The notes: generated by a model not told the origin, from the letters alone. DNA of 64,000 bases from Polymorphobacter fuscus (GCF_011927825.1 NZ_JAATJI010000001.1:372001-436000); one strand, 5' to 3'; shown: positions 20,227 to 34,662, numbered from the stretch's first letter. Numbers and translations: made by a program.

Positions 20227-20259
20227 AAAAGGCCGGGGTCTCGCGACCCCGGCCTTTTT
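20227..20259 (+). terminator. Intrinsic terminator of pucBA
   Basis: A perfect 14-base-pair hairpin (arms 20227-20240 and 20245-20258, AAAAGGCCGGGGTC type) with a four-base loop runs directly into a T tract. It closes the pucBA transcript and, because of the A tract on the other side, may also terminate the convergent MoxR-type gene. Confidence 0.88.
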
Positions 20260-20296
20260 CGCGTCCGGCGCAGGTGGCGGAGCGTGATCGAGCGCT

Positions 20297-21148
20297 CTAG
20301 GCGTTGCCGCGCCGGCTCATGAAGGCCAGCCGTTCGAACAGCATCACATCGGCCTCGTTCTTCAACAGCGCGCCGTGCAGCGGCGGGATCAGGCTCTTGG
20401 TATCGCGATTGCGCAGCACGTCGATCGGCAGGTCCTCGTGCATCAGCAGCTTGAGCCAGTCGAGCAGTTCCGACGTCGACGGCTTCTTCTTCATGCCGGG
20501 CACTTCGCGGATGTCGAAGAAGATGTTGAGCGCCTCGGCGACCAGCGCCTTCTGGATTTCGGGGAAGTGGACGTTGACGATGGACTGCATCGTCTCGCGA
20601 TCGGGGAACTTGATATAGTGGAAGAAGCAACGGCGCAGGAAGGCGTCGGGCAGCTCCTTTTCATTGTTCGAGGTGATGATGACGATCGGGCGCACCGCCG
20701 CCTTCACCCGTTCGCCGGTTTCATAGACATCGAATTCCATGCGATCGAGCTCGGTCAGCAGGTCGTTGGGAAACTCGATATCGGCCTTGTCGATCTCGTC
20801 GATCAGCAGCACCGGCAGCTTCGGCGCGGTGAACGCCTCCCACATCTTGCCGCGGCGGATATAATTGGAAATTTCGTGGACGCGCGGGTCGCCGAGCTGG
20901 CTGTCGCGCAGCCGGCTGACGGCGTCATATTCGTACAGGCCCTGCTGCGCCTTGGTCGTCGACTTGACGTTCCATTCGATCAGCGGCGCGTCGAAGGCAT
21001 CGGCGATCTGCTGCGCCAGCACGGTCTTGCCGGTGCCGGGTTCGCCCTTGACCAGCAGCGGCCGCCGCAGCGTGACGGCGGCATTGACCGCGACCTTCAG
21101 ATCCTCGGTGGCGACATAGCCGGAGGTGCCCTGGAAACGCATCGACAT
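20297..21148 (-). CDS. MoxR-family AAA+ ATPase
   Basis: A 283-residue AAA+ ATPase of the MoxR group, which act as chaperones for metal- or cofactor-containing complexes. Walker A is GEPGTGKTVL, Walker B VLLIDEIDKAD, and sensor 1 is in IITSNNEKELPDAFLRRC. The C terminus KNEADVMLFERLAFMSRRG is typical of the family members often paired with a VWA-domain CoxE gene. No such partner is adjacent; the next gene upstream on this strand is an unrelated secreted protein. The client is therefore unknown. It converges on pucBA. Confidence 0.85.
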   Translation of the reverse strand: MSMRFQGTSGYVATEDLKVAVNAAVTLRRPLLVKGEPGTGKTVLAQQIADAFDAPLIEWNVKSTTKAQQGLYEYDAVSRLRDSQLGDPRVHEISNYIRRGKMWEAFTAPKLPVLLIDEIDKADIEFPNDLLTELDRMEFDVYETGERVKAAVRPIVIITSNNEKELPDAFLRRCFFHYIKFPDRETMQSIVNVHFPEIQKALVAEALNIFFDIREVPGMKKKPSTSELLDWLKLLMHEDLPIDVLRNRDTKSLIPPLHGALLKNEADVMLFERLAFMSRRGNA

Positions 21149-21212
21149 GGGGCTGGGAAACCTTGAAAATTGGAGGTTCCCGCAGCCTAGAGGCGCACAA
21201 TCCGTCCCGCAA

Positions 21213-21911
21213 CTAGCGATAGGTGAAGGTGACCTGGGCCTTTTCCCCGCCCGGAAAGCCGAACATCGAGCCGACCGATTCCGATTTCTGCGACACCAGC
21301 CGCGGCGTGCCGTCGGGCGCCAGCTGATATTCGCTGGTCTGGTCGAAGCTGCTGACCTTGATCAGCATGCTCATCCGGAACGGCTCGCGCGCCGTGACGT
21401 GCAGCTGGTCGACCCAAACCAGGTCGCCGCGCCGCGCCAGCCGCGCTTCGGCCTGAAGGTGGTCGGAAATGTCCCCCGAATCGGTCCGCACGGCATCGGC
21501 GGGCAGCACCGGGATGGTCAGGATCGTCCGGCCCTGGGCATCGACGCTGCTCGCGGTCGCCGCGGCGATGATCGGGCCCAGCTGGTAATAGCCGGGGACG
21601 GGGATAAGCGTCACCTGCCGGCCATGGTCGTGCCGTTCGGCGGGCGTCGGCGGCTTGCCGAGCAGGCTGACCAGCGTCCAGCGGGTGCCGTCCCAGCGGT
21701 CGACGGTGTTGACATTGGTGGTCATGCCACCGCCGGTGCGAACCGAGCGCGTGCCGCGTTCGAAGGCGAGCGTCGACGGCGGCGCCGCGGCGGCATCGGC
21801 GACGATCCGATCGCGCAGCGGTGCCGGCACCGGCGCGGCGGCGGTCAGCAGCAGGGCGGGCAACACCGCCAATGGCGCCAGGGCCAGTGGCAAACGCCGT
21901 TCATGGGTCAT
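21213..21911 (-). CDS. Secreted protein of unknown function
   Basis: A protein of about 232 residues with a clear signal peptide (RLPLALAPLAVLPALLLTAA, probable cleavage after the Ala run). The mature part is beta-rich with alternating hydrophobic residues (WTLVSLLG, MLIKVSSFDQTSEYQLAP, AQVTFTYR). I do not recognise a family. The start at ATG 21911 places the hydrophobic core correctly; an ATG 36 bases upstream is less likely. It lies downstream of rpoD on the same strand, separated by a gap, and upstream of the MoxR gene. It probably acts in the periplasm or outer membrane. Confidence 0.7.
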   Translation of the reverse strand: MTHERRLPLALAPLAVLPALLLTAAAPVPAPLRDRIVADAAAAPPSTLAFERGTRSVRTGGGMTTNVNTVDRWDGTRWTLVSLLGKPPTPAERHDHGRQVTLIPVPGYYQLGPIIAAATASSVDAQGRTILTIPVLPADAVRTDSGDISDHLQAEARLARRGDLVWVDQLHVTAREPFRMSMLIKVSSFDQTSEYQLAPDGTPRLVSQKSESVGSMFGFPGGEKAQVTFTYR

Positions 21912-21983
21912 GGCCGCACCCGTATAGGTCACGGGCGCGGCAAACAAGTTATGACTTTGTGGCAGCCGCCCGGCAAACAGCGA

Positions 21984-24035
<2,052 letters not shown>

Positions 24036-24117
24036 TCGGGACCATCCTTGTTTCATCGCGAGCGGCAGCCGCTCCGGTATAATTATAACCCATCGACCAA
24101 AAGCGAATCGCAGCGCT

Positions 24118-25962
24118 TTAGTCGTCGCGGCGTGATTCTGCCAGTCGCATCATCGCTTCGTCGATTTCGACGCGTTCGGCGCGCAGCGCCTGCTGGCGTT
24201 CGAAATCGGCCTCCGACAGCGTCACCTTCAGCCGCGCCGTCACGGCCGCAAGCTCGCTTTCCACCCGGCCGCGCGCCAGGATGGTATCGACCAGAACGGC
24301 AAAATCATGCGCAGCAACGTCGGCATCGGCCCGTGTTCCTGTGAAGGAGAAGCGCAGCCGGTTCGACGCACGAAGCTGATCGATGCTGGCGCCAAGGCCT
24401 TCGGTGCCAAGTTCGTGCGCCAGCGCCGCACTTTCAAGGTGCGGCCGCGCCGAAAGGATGGCCAGGATCGCATTGCACAGCGCCGCCTGGCGCGGATCGG
24501 GCAGCGGCAGCGCCGCCAGCGCCTCGCCATGGCGGTCGGCGAGCGCCGGATAGGTCAGCAGCCCGAGCAGGATCGCCGCGGTCTCCTGGGCCGCATCCCC
24601 GGCGCGTGGCCGGGCCTTCAGCGCCGCAGAGGCGCCGCTGCGCGGCGGCACCCAGGCCGTGCCGGGCTTGAAGGGGGTGAATTCGCGCTGCGGCCGCTGC
24701 GGCCGGGCCAGGAACATCGCATCGAACCGCGCGGCAAATTCGGCGGCATAAAGCGCGCGCACGCTGGCATCGGCGATGCTGTCGCTGTGCGCCTTCAGAT
24801 GCTGGCGGACAAGGGCGCGGCGTTCCGGAGTCGATGTGTCGCCGCCGGTGACTTCGCTCGCCCACAGGAAATCGATCAGCGGCACGGCGGCATCGAGCAC
24901 GGCACCGAACGCCGCGGCGCCGCCGCGCTTGACGAGATCGTCGGGGTCCTCGCCCGGCGGCAGCGTGGCGATGCGCAGCGACTTGCCGGGCGCCAGCAGC
25001 GGCAGCGCCCGCACCGCCGCGCGCAGCGCGGCGCGCTGGCCGGCGCCATCGCCGTCGAAGCACAGGGTCGGTTCGTCGACGACGCGCCAGGCCAGCGCCA
25101 GCTGTTCCTCGGTCATCGCCGTGCCGAGCGGCGCCACCAGCTCGGCAATGCCGGCGCCGGCGACGCCGATGACGTCCATATAGCCTTCGACGACGACCAG
25201 CCGCCCGGCCTTGCGCCCCGCCGGCCCGGCGCGGTCCAGATTGTAGAGCAGCCGGCCCTTGTCGAAGAGCGGCCCGTCGGCGGAGTTGAGATATTTCGGC
25301 TGCACATCGCCCAGCGCGCGGCCGCCGAAGCCGGTGACGCGCCCGCGGCGATCGCGGATCGGGAACATCAGCCGGCCGCGGAACCGGTCATAGGTGTCGC
25401 CGCTGTCGGCGCGGCCGAGCAGCCCGGCCTCGACCAGCCGGTCCTCGCCCGCGTCTTTCAGTGCCGATTTGAGCGCGGTACGCGAGTCGGGCGCAAAACC
25501 CAGCGCGAAGTCGCGGACAAGGGCAGGGGTGACGCCGCGTCGTTCCAGATAGGCGCGCGCCTCGGCGCCGGCGGGGCTGCGCAACTGCGCCTGGAACCAT
25601 TCGGCGGCACGGCCGGCGAGCGACTGGAGCGTGTCGTTGACCTCGGCCCGCTCCCGCGCCGCCGGGCTGTCGGCCGGCACCTCCATCCCGGCCTGGGCGG
25701 CGAGCTGCTTGACCGCATCGATGAAGCCGAGCCCTTCCTGTTCGGTGAGGAAGCGGATGACATCACCATGCGCGCCGCAACCGAAGCAATGGTAGAAACC
25801 CTTGTCATCGTTGACATAAAAGCTGGGGGTTTTTTCGTTGTGGAACGGGCAGCAGCCTTTCCATTCCCGCCCTGCGCGGGTCAGCTTGACCCGCCGCCCG
25901 ACGACCGGGGACAGGGCCACCCGAGCGCGAAGTTCGTCGAGAAAGGCGGGCGGGAGGCTCAG
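24118..25962 (-). CDS. dnaG: DNA primase DnaG
   Basis: Synthesises RNA primers for replication. From the conserved N terminus ([11 protein letters not shown]) the product has 614 residues: a zinc-binding domain with [12 protein letters not shown] and [10 protein letters not shown], the TOPRIM catalytic core ([11 protein letters not shown], then [11 protein letters not shown]), and a C-terminal helicase-binding region. No ATG, GTG or TTG lies at the conserved N terminus. The best start is CTG 25960-25962, four bases behind a GGGAGGGGAGA ribosome-binding site supplied by a palindromic repeat, and it overlaps the stop of the upstream DUF559 gene. The reading frame stays open far upstream, but the extension reads into that neighbour. 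Confidence 0.93.
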   Translation of the reverse strand: MSLPPAFLDELRARVALSPVVGRRVKLTRAGREWKGCCPFHNEKTPSFYVNDDKGFYHCFGCGAHGDVIRFLTEQEGLGFIDAVKQLAAQAGMEVPADSPAARERAEVNDTLQSLAGRAAEWFQAQLRSPAGAEARAYLERRGVTPALVRDFALGFAPDSRTALKSALKDAGEDRLVEAGLLGRADSGDTYDRFRGRLMFPIRDRRGRVTGFGGRALGDVQPKYLNSADGPLFDKGRLLYNLDRAGPAGRKAGRLVVVEGYMDVIGVAGAGIAELVAPLGTAMTEEQLALAWRVVDEPTLCFDGDGAGQRAALRAAVRALPLLAPGKSLRIATLPPGEDPDDLVKRGGAAAFGAVLDAAVPLIDFLWASEVTGGDTSTPERRALVRQHLKAHSDSIADASVRALYAAEFAARFDAMFLARPQRPQREFTPFKPGTAWVPPRSGASAALKARPRAGDAAQETAAILLGLLTYPALADRHGEALAALPLPDPRQAALCNAILAILSARPHLESAALAHELGTEGLGASIDQLRASNRLRFSFTGTRADADVAAHDFAVLVDTILARGRVESELAAVTARLKVTLSEADFERQQALRAERVEIDEAMMRLAESRRDD

Positions 25963-26384
25963 GGTCTCCCCTCCCGCTTGCGGGAGGGGTCGGGGGTGGG
26001 CGCTTCGGTGGGCGCTTCTGGGGCCAAGGCTTCGGCGATTATCGCCACCACCATTTCGGTGTGGTCGACAGCCTGCCAGTTCCAGAACCGCAGCACGCGA
26101 TAGCCATGGGCCTCGATATAGTGTTGGCGGGCAAGATCGGCGGCGCCGCCGTGCTGGCTGCCATCGAGTTCGATCACGAGCCGCTGCTTGCGGCAAACAA
26201 GATCGGCGATGTAGGGGCCGACGGCAATCTGGCGGCTGAACTTGTGCCCGTTCAACTGGCTGGCGCGCAGGGCCTGCCAGAGTTTGCGTTCGGCTGGGGT
26301 CGCATTGCTGCGAAGCTGCCGTGCTTTGGTCAGTTGTTCGGCGGCGATCGTCCGCGGTGGTTGTCCGCTCACGCTCACGCCCAC
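25959..26384 (-). CDS. DUF559 (Vsr/PD-(D/E)XK-like) endonuclease domain protein, copy 1
   Basis: A 141-residue protein of the DUF559 family, related to very-short-patch-repair and other PD-(D/E)XK nucleases. The core is ARQLRSNATPAERKLWQALR, then NGHKFSRQIAVGPYIADLVC and LVIELDGSQH, which supply the expected Asp and Glu-x-Asp active-site residues; GYRVLRFWNWQ follows. The last 14 residues (TPDPSRKREG type) are translated repeat DNA. The likely start is GTG 26384, inside the tail of repeat copy B. The whole gene lies between two inward-facing inverted repeats and separates yqeY from dnaG, so it looks inserted. Its biological target is unknown. Confidence 0.8.
   Translation of the reverse strand: MGVSVSGQPPRTIAAEQLTKARQLRSNATPAERKLWQALRASQLNGHKFSRQIAVGPYIADLVCRKQRLVIELDGSQHGGAADLARQHYIEAHGYRVLRFWNWQAVDHTEMVVAIIAEALAPEAPTEAPTPDPSRKREGRP
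25967..26002. repeat. Type 1 palindromic repeat, copy A
   Basis: A perfect stem CCCCTCCCGC-N2-GCGGGAGGGG (25968-25989) followed by the tail TCGGGGGTGGGCG (25990-26002). It is the inverted partner of copy B at 26378-26412, with both tails pointing inward around a DUF559 gene. On the minus strand its G-rich arm supplies the ribosome-binding site of dnaG. Confidence 0.85.
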
Positions 26385-26412
26385 CCCCGACCCCTCCCGC
26401 GAGCGGGAGGGG
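26378..26412. repeat. Type 1 palindromic repeat, copy B
   Basis: The tail CGCCCACCCCCGA (26378-26390) precedes the stem CCCCTCCCGC-N2-GCGGGAGGGG (26391-26412). It is the exact inverted counterpart of copy A except for the two loop bases, so the two copies bound a 446-base segment like terminal inverted repeats. Confidence 0.85.
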
Positions 26413-26439
26413 AGCAGACAGGCAAACTGCCCCGCAAAC

Positions 26440-26895
26440 TCATCCCGCCAGCGCCGCCTTCACCATCCCGCCCGCCGCGCCCATGTCCAACTGACCGGCA
26501 AAGCGTTCCTTCACCGCCGCCATCACCCGGCCCATGTCCTTGACCGATGTCGCCCCCAGTTCGGTGACCAGCGCCGCGATCTTGGCCTGCGCCTCGTCCG
26601 CCGACATCTGCGCCGGCATGAAGCTTTCGATGATCGCCAGTTCGGCGCGTTCGGCGTCGGCGAGTTCGGGGCGGTTGCCGGTCACGTACATCTCGATCGA
26701 TTCCCGGCGCTGCTTGGCCATTTTCGACAGGACATCGGCGACCAACACATCGTCGTCGGCGGGCGCGGTGCCGGTGCGCAGCTCGATATCCTTGTTTTTC
26801 AGCGCCGCCGCGATCAGGCGCAGCGTGCCGGTGCGGGCGCTGTCGCCGGCTTTCATCGATGCGATCGTTGCGGCCTTGATGTCGTCGCGTACCAT
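26440..26895 (-). CDS. GatB/YqeY domain protein
   Basis: A 151-residue helical protein of the YqeY family, which shares the tRNA-interacting tail domain of GatB. Conserved stretches are KAGDSARTGTLRLIAAALKNKDIE, KMAKQRRESIEMY, ELAIIESFMPAQMS and MGRVMAAVKERFAGQLDMG. The precise role is unsettled; links to tRNA or amidotransferase chemistry come from the domain only. It is the usual first gene upstream of dnaG-rpoD and is divergent from carA, with the promoters in the 133-base gap between them. Confidence 0.92.
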   Translation of the reverse strand: MVRDDIKAATIASMKAGDSARTGTLRLIAAALKNKDIELRTGTAPADDDVLVADVLSKMAKQRRESIEMYVTGNRPELADAERAELAIIESFMPAQMSADEAQAKIAALVTELGATSVKDMGRVMAAVKERFAGQLDMGAAGGMVKAALAG

Positions 26896-27028
26896 GTGCG
26901 TATTCCTGACTTGCTGATCGCCCCCACTAGCGCCTGGCGGTGCGAAAGAATAGATTGACGCAGCCGGCCCCCCTCCCTAACTCGCCAGCCGTTTGACCAC
27001 CCGAACCGCACAACCAAAGGACCCAACC

Positions 27029-28192
27029 ATGGCCGCTGCGCCCGCGCCCGCCCAACCCAAAGGCGCGACTGGCGTTTTGGTCTTGGCGGATGGATCGGTC
27101 ATCTGGGGCATGGGCTTCGGCGCCGAAGGCGTGGCAGTGGGGGAGGTGTGCTTCAATACCGCGATGACCGGCTATCAGGAGGTGATTTCCGATCCCTCCT
27201 ACGCCGGCCAGATCATCACCTTCACCTTTCCGCACATCGGCAACACGGGGTCCAACCCCGAAGACATCGAATCGGCCAACCCGCACGCGCTCGGCTGCGT
27301 GGTGCGCGAGGCGATCACGCCGGCGGCATCGTTCCGCTCGACGCGCAATTTCGATGACTGGATGCGCGCCTGGGGGCGGATCGGGCTTTCGGGGGTCGAT
27401 ACCCGCGCGCTGACCAAGCGCATCCGCATGGGCGGCGCGCCCAATGCCGTCATCGCCCATAACCGCATGGGCAGTTTCGACATCAAGCAACTGACGGCAC
27501 AGGCCAAGGGCTGGCCGGGGCTGGAGGGCATGGACCTCGCCTCGGTCATTTCGACGACGCAGAATTACGGCTGGGACGATGGCCTGTGGACGCTGCAGGG
27601 TGGCTATGCCGTCCACAGCGGCAACCCCGATGGCCCGCACGTCGTCGCAGTCGATTACGGCATGAAGCGCAACATTTTGCGCAACCTCGTCGCCGCCGGG
27701 GCGCGGGTGACGGTGGTGCCGGCGATGGCAAGCTTTGACGAGATCATGAGCCTGAAGCCCGACGGCATCTTCCTGTCGAACGGCCCCGGCGACCCGGCCG
27801 CCACCGGCGTCTATGCCGTGCCGGTGATCCAGAAGGTGCTCAACGCGGGCGTGCCCTTGTTCGGCATCTGCCTCGGCCACCAGCTGCTCGGGCTGGCTGT
27901 CGGTGCCAAGACGGTGAAGATGCAGCAGGGGCACCGCGGCGCCAACCATCCGGTCAAGCGGCTCAGCGACGGGCGGGTGGAGATCACCAGCATGAACCAT
28001 GGTTTTGCCGTGGAAACCGAAACGCTGCCGCCGACGGCACGGCCGACGCATATCTCGCTGTTCGACGGCTCGCTGGCGGGGCTGGAACTGACCGACATGC
28101 CGGCGTTTTCGGTGCAATATCATCCGGAGGCGAGCCCGGGGCCGCAGGACAGTGCCTATCTTTTCGAAAAGTTCGTCGGGTCGCTGCGGTGA
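27029..28192 (+). CDS. carA: Carbamoyl-phosphate synthase small subunit
   Basis: Glutaminase subunit that feeds ammonia to CarB for pyrimidine and arginine synthesis. The 387-residue product has the N-terminal CarA domain (GEVCFNTAMTGYQEVISDPSY, QIITFTFPHIGNTG) and a class I amidotransferase domain with Cys in GICLGHQLLG and the closing QYHPEASPGPQD. The ATG at 27029 follows a plausible site and avoids an upstream leader. Unusually, carB does not follow directly; an RraB-like gene and a DUF559 gene lie between, starting with a GTGA overlap at the carA stop. Confidence 0.96.
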   Translation: MAAAPAPAQPKGATGVLVLADGSVIWGMGFGAEGVAVGEVCFNTAMTGYQEVISDPSYAGQIITFTFPHIGNTGSNPEDIESANPHALGCVVREAITPAASFRSTRNFDDWMRAWGRIGLSGVDTRALTKRIRMGGAPNAVIAHNRMGSFDIKQLTAQAKGWPGLEGMDLASVISTTQNYGWDDGLWTLQGGYAVHSGNPDGPHVVAVDYGMKRNILRNLVAAGARVTVVPAMASFDEIMSLKPDGIFLSNGPGDPAATGVYAVPVIQKVLNAGVPLFGICLGHQLLGLAVGAKTVKMQQGHRGANHPVKRLSDGRVEITSMNHGFAVETETLPPTARPTHISLFDGSLAGLELTDMPAFSVQYHPEASPGPQDSAYLFEKFVGSLR

Positions 28193-28536
28193 GCATCGAC
28201 CCCGCACGCCTCGCCGAGGAAATGGCCGCCGACCAGGAGGTGCTCGCCGAACTCGCCCGCAACGGCGACATCGCCGAATTGCCGCGGACGATCGACGTGC
28301 ATTTCAAGGGGCCGCAGGACGCCATCGAGAACCTTGCCGAGGATGCGCAGGGGCTGGGTTTCCGCTTCATCGACTTCGGAGATTTCGAGGATGGCGACTG
28401 GGCGGCGGATTTACAGGTCGATGGCCCGGTGACGTCGGTGGCCTTGAAGGCGCTGATCACCCGCGCGCTGGAGATCGAGATTTCGCACGGCGTCGAGTTC
28501 GACGGCTGGGGCTGCCAGGCGGAGACGGGAGCGTGA
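28189..28536 (+). CDS. RraB-like (regulator of RNase E activity B) protein
   Basis: A 115-residue acidic protein with the RraB/DUF1260 pattern: an N-terminal helix (EEMAADQEVLAELARNGD), then two beta-alpha units (RTIDVHFKGPQDAIENLAEDAQGLGFRF shortened here; SVALKALITRALEIEISHGVEFDGWGCQ). RraB proteins bind and inhibit RNase E in enterobacteria; whether this one does is inferred. The GTG start overlaps the carA stop (GTGA), so it is translated with carA. Its own stop overlaps a GTG that opens the frame of the following DUF559 gene. Confidence 0.75.
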   Translation: MSIDPARLAEEMAADQEVLAELARNGDIAELPRTIDVHFKGPQDAIENLAEDAQGLGFRFIDFGDFEDGDWAADLQVDGPVTSVALKALITRALEIEISHGVEFDGWGCQAETGA

Positions 28537-28550
28537 TCGCCAACACCCAA

Positions 28551-28606
28551 CCTCCCCCCGCCGGGGGGAGGCCGAGAGACGCCGCAGGCGGCCCGGGAGA
28601 GGGGCT
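28551..28606. repeat. Type 2 palindromic repeat, copy E
   Basis: Perfect stem CCTCCCCCCG-N-CGGGGGGAGG (28551-28571), followed by a tail containing CGAGAGACGCCGCAGGCGG and GGGAGAGGGGCTC. The tail faces copy F, which is inverted. A near-identical tail recurs at copy G. Confidence 0.8.
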
Positions 28607-28623
28607 CTCGCGCGCCGGCAGAC

Positions 28624-28680
28624 AGAGCCCCTCTCCCGGCTCGGCTGCGCCGAGTCCGACCTCCCCCCGGCGGGGGGAGG
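28624..28680. repeat. Type 2 palindromic repeat, copy F (inverted)
   Basis: Reverse-oriented relative of copy E: the tail GAGCCCCTCTCCCGG...CCGA precedes the stem CCTCCCCCCG-N-CGGGGGGAGG at 28660-28680. Copies E and F form a large inverted pair of about 130 bases. The right arm of F ends six bases before a TTG that can start the DUF559 gene and forms a strong Shine-Dalgarno sequence. Confidence 0.8.
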
Positions 28681-28685
28681 TTGCG

Positions 28686-29110
28686 TTGGCACGTGCCAAG
28701 GCGTTGCGGGCCAATATGGCGCCGGCGGAAGTCGTTGTTTGGGAAATGCTGCGTGGCGGTCGGCTCAATGGCTGGAAGTTCGCCCGCCAGGTGCCGATCG
28801 GCCCGTACATCGCCGATTTCGCAGCGCGGCGCGAAAAATTGATCATCGAAATCGACGGGCGTTCGCACGACCACAGCATCGCCCATGACGCGCGGCGCGA
28901 AGCCTTTCTCGCCAGCCGAGGCTATCGCGTGCTCCACATCACCAACGCCGACGTCGCCAGCGACCGCGACAGTGTTGCGCGGCATATCGACCATCATATG
29001 CGCGCATCAGCTCCCCCCGCCGGGAGAAGGTCGAGAGACGCCGCAGGCGGCCCTGGAGAGGGGCGCCCCATCGACCACCAGATGCGCCCTGTGGCGCCAG
29101 AAGGCCTGTA

Positions 29111-29111
<1 letters not shown>
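28686..29111 (+). CDS. DUF559 (Vsr/PD-(D/E)XK-like) endonuclease domain protein, copy 2
   Basis: Second DUF559 protein: [53 protein letters not shown] and [12 protein letters not shown] carry the family core with the Asp and Glu-x-Asp active-site positions. It is clearly diverged from copy 1. TTG 28686 gives a protein starting at the domain, behind the GGGGGGAGG arm of repeat F. A longer product could start at GTG 28533, overlapping the RraB-like stop, but would translate repeats E and F. The C terminus runs through repeat G (about 40 low-complexity residues) and its stop overlaps the carB ATG. It separates carA from carB. Function unknown. Confidence 0.75.
29011..29064. repeat. Type 2 palindromic repeat, copy G
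   Basis: A decayed stem (CTCCCCCCGCCGGGAGAAGG, 29011-29030) followed by a tail almost identical to copy E (CGAGAGACGCCGCAGGCGG, GGAGAGGGGC). Same orientation as copy E, so E and G are direct repeats around DUF559 copy 2 and copy F. Confidence 0.75.
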
Positions 29112-32359
<3,248 letters not shown>

Positions 32360-32460
32360 GCCCCCCTGGACCACGAACCGTCGGCAGTGCAACCACTGCC
32401 GGCCTCCCGCGTTACCAAGGCCCCGCGTTTCGGGAAGTCCAAAGACAAGAGTTCAAAAGA

Positions 32461-32940
32461 ATGGCGACGATCGAAAAACTGCCGATGCTTGCGGACGGCC
32501 ATGCCGTGCTGGTGTCCACCCTGCGCCGCCTGAAGGAAACCGAGCGTCCGGAAGTCGTCGAGCAGATCGAAGTCGCGCGCGCCCATGGCGACCTGTCGGA
32601 AAATGCCGAATATCATGCCGCCAAGGAACGCCAGGGCCAGATCGAGGCCCAGGTGATCGAGCTCGAGGACCAGCTGGCGCGCGCCGTCATCATCGATCCG
32701 ACGACGCTGTCGGGCGACAAGGTGGTGTTCGGCGCCACGGTGCATCTGCTCGACGAGGACGACAAGAAGATCGTGTATCAGATCGTCGGCCATACCGAAG
32801 CCGATGCCCGTCGCGGCCGCATCAGCTACAACTCGCCGCTCGGCCGTGCCCTGATCGGCCGCCGCATCGATGACGAAGTCGAGGTGACGACGCCGTCGGG
32901 CGATCGCTATTACACCATCGAGGCGGTCGAGTTCATCTGA
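32461..32940 (+). CDS. greA: Transcription elongation factor GreA
   Basis: Rescues backtracked RNA polymerase by stimulating transcript cleavage. The 159-residue protein has the N-terminal coiled coil with the acidic tip ([20 protein letters not shown], containing the Asp and Glu needed for cleavage) and the C-terminal FKBP-like domain ([28 protein letters not shown] shortened). It lies about 100 bases after carB, in the common carAB-greA order. Confidence 0.96.
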   Translation: MATIEKLPMLADGHAVLVSTLRRLKETERPEVVEQIEVARAHGDLSENAEYHAAKERQGQIEAQVIELEDQLARAVIIDPTTLSGDKVVFGATVHLLDEDDKKIVYQIVGHTEADARRGRISYNSPLGRALIGRRIDDEVEVTTPSGDRYYTIEAVEFI

Positions 32941-32995
32941 CGCACCCGGCTTGCCCGGCCTTGGCGTTCGACCGGTCGGGAGCCATATAGTCCGA

Positions 32996-33655
32996 ATGAA
33001 GCCCTTCAAACCGCCGACGCCGCTGGCCACCAACAGCCTGTTGGGGCTGTGCGTCGCCGTGCAGGCGGCCATGGCGGTGGGCAGCGTCGGGTTCGGCCAG
33101 GCGGTCATCTTCAACTTCGGGCTCATCCCGGCGCGCATCACCGCGATGCTCGTCGGCAATGCGCCGTTGCTCACCAGCGCGCCGACGCTGGTGACGCACA
33201 TGTTCCTGCACAGCGGCTGGCTGCACCTGGGGCTCAACCTGTTGTTCCTCGCCTGGGTCGGCCGCTATGTCGAATGGGTGACGGGGCGGTGGTCGCTGGT
33301 CGGGCTGTTCCTCGCCGGCGGCATCATCGGTGGCGTGGCGCAGGTGGTCGCGGACCCGCAGGGCACCGTGCCGGTCGTCGGTGCCAGCGGCGCCATTGCG
33401 GCGATCTTCGGCGCCTATGCCGTGCTGTTCGCCACCAGCCGCATGGCCCCGCGCCGTTTCATCGGCATCGCCATTCCCGGCGAAACGCTGACATCGCTCT
33501 GGTACGCGGCGACCTGGATCGGGCTGCAGCTGCTCACCGGCCTCGCCTTCAACACCGGCCCCGGCGGCGGCATCGCGATCTGGACGCATATCGGCGGGTT
33601 CCTGACCGGGCTGGTGGTGGCGCGTTTCTGGGGCAAGGGGCCGCGGCCCTACTAG
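32996..33655 (+). CDS. Rhomboid-family intramembrane serine protease
   Basis: A 219-residue integral membrane protein with six or so helices. The rhomboid features are present: HMFLHSGWLHLGLNLLFLAWVG (L1 loop and helix 2 with the His-x3-Asn-like pattern), Ser in VVGASGAIAAIFGAYA, and His in the last helix (IWTHIGGFLTGL), giving the Ser-His dyad. It should therefore be proteolytically active against membrane substrates, which are unknown. ATG 32996 is chosen over a start 45 bases upstream that lacks conserved sequence. Confidence 0.9.
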   Translation: MKPFKPPTPLATNSLLGLCVAVQAAMAVGSVGFGQAVIFNFGLIPARITAMLVGNAPLLTSAPTLVTHMFLHSGWLHLGLNLLFLAWVGRYVEWVTGRWSLVGLFLAGGIIGGVAQVVADPQGTVPVVGASGAIAAIFGAYAVLFATSRMAPRRFIGIAIPGETLTSLWYAATWIGLQLLTGLAFNTGPGGGIAIWTHIGGFLTGLVVARFWGKGPRPY

Positions 33656-33699
33656 CTTTGCGACTGGCCGGGCGCGTGGACGCCGGGCATATCCCGGCG

Positions 33700-34653
<954 letters not shown>

Positions 34654-34662
34654 CGGGCCAGC

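Noticed and set aside
25967..29064. CRISPR array, because several similar repeats lie in 3 kb
   Set aside because: The repeats are irregularly spaced, in both orientations, of two families, and separated by genes; there are no uniform spacers and no cas genes.
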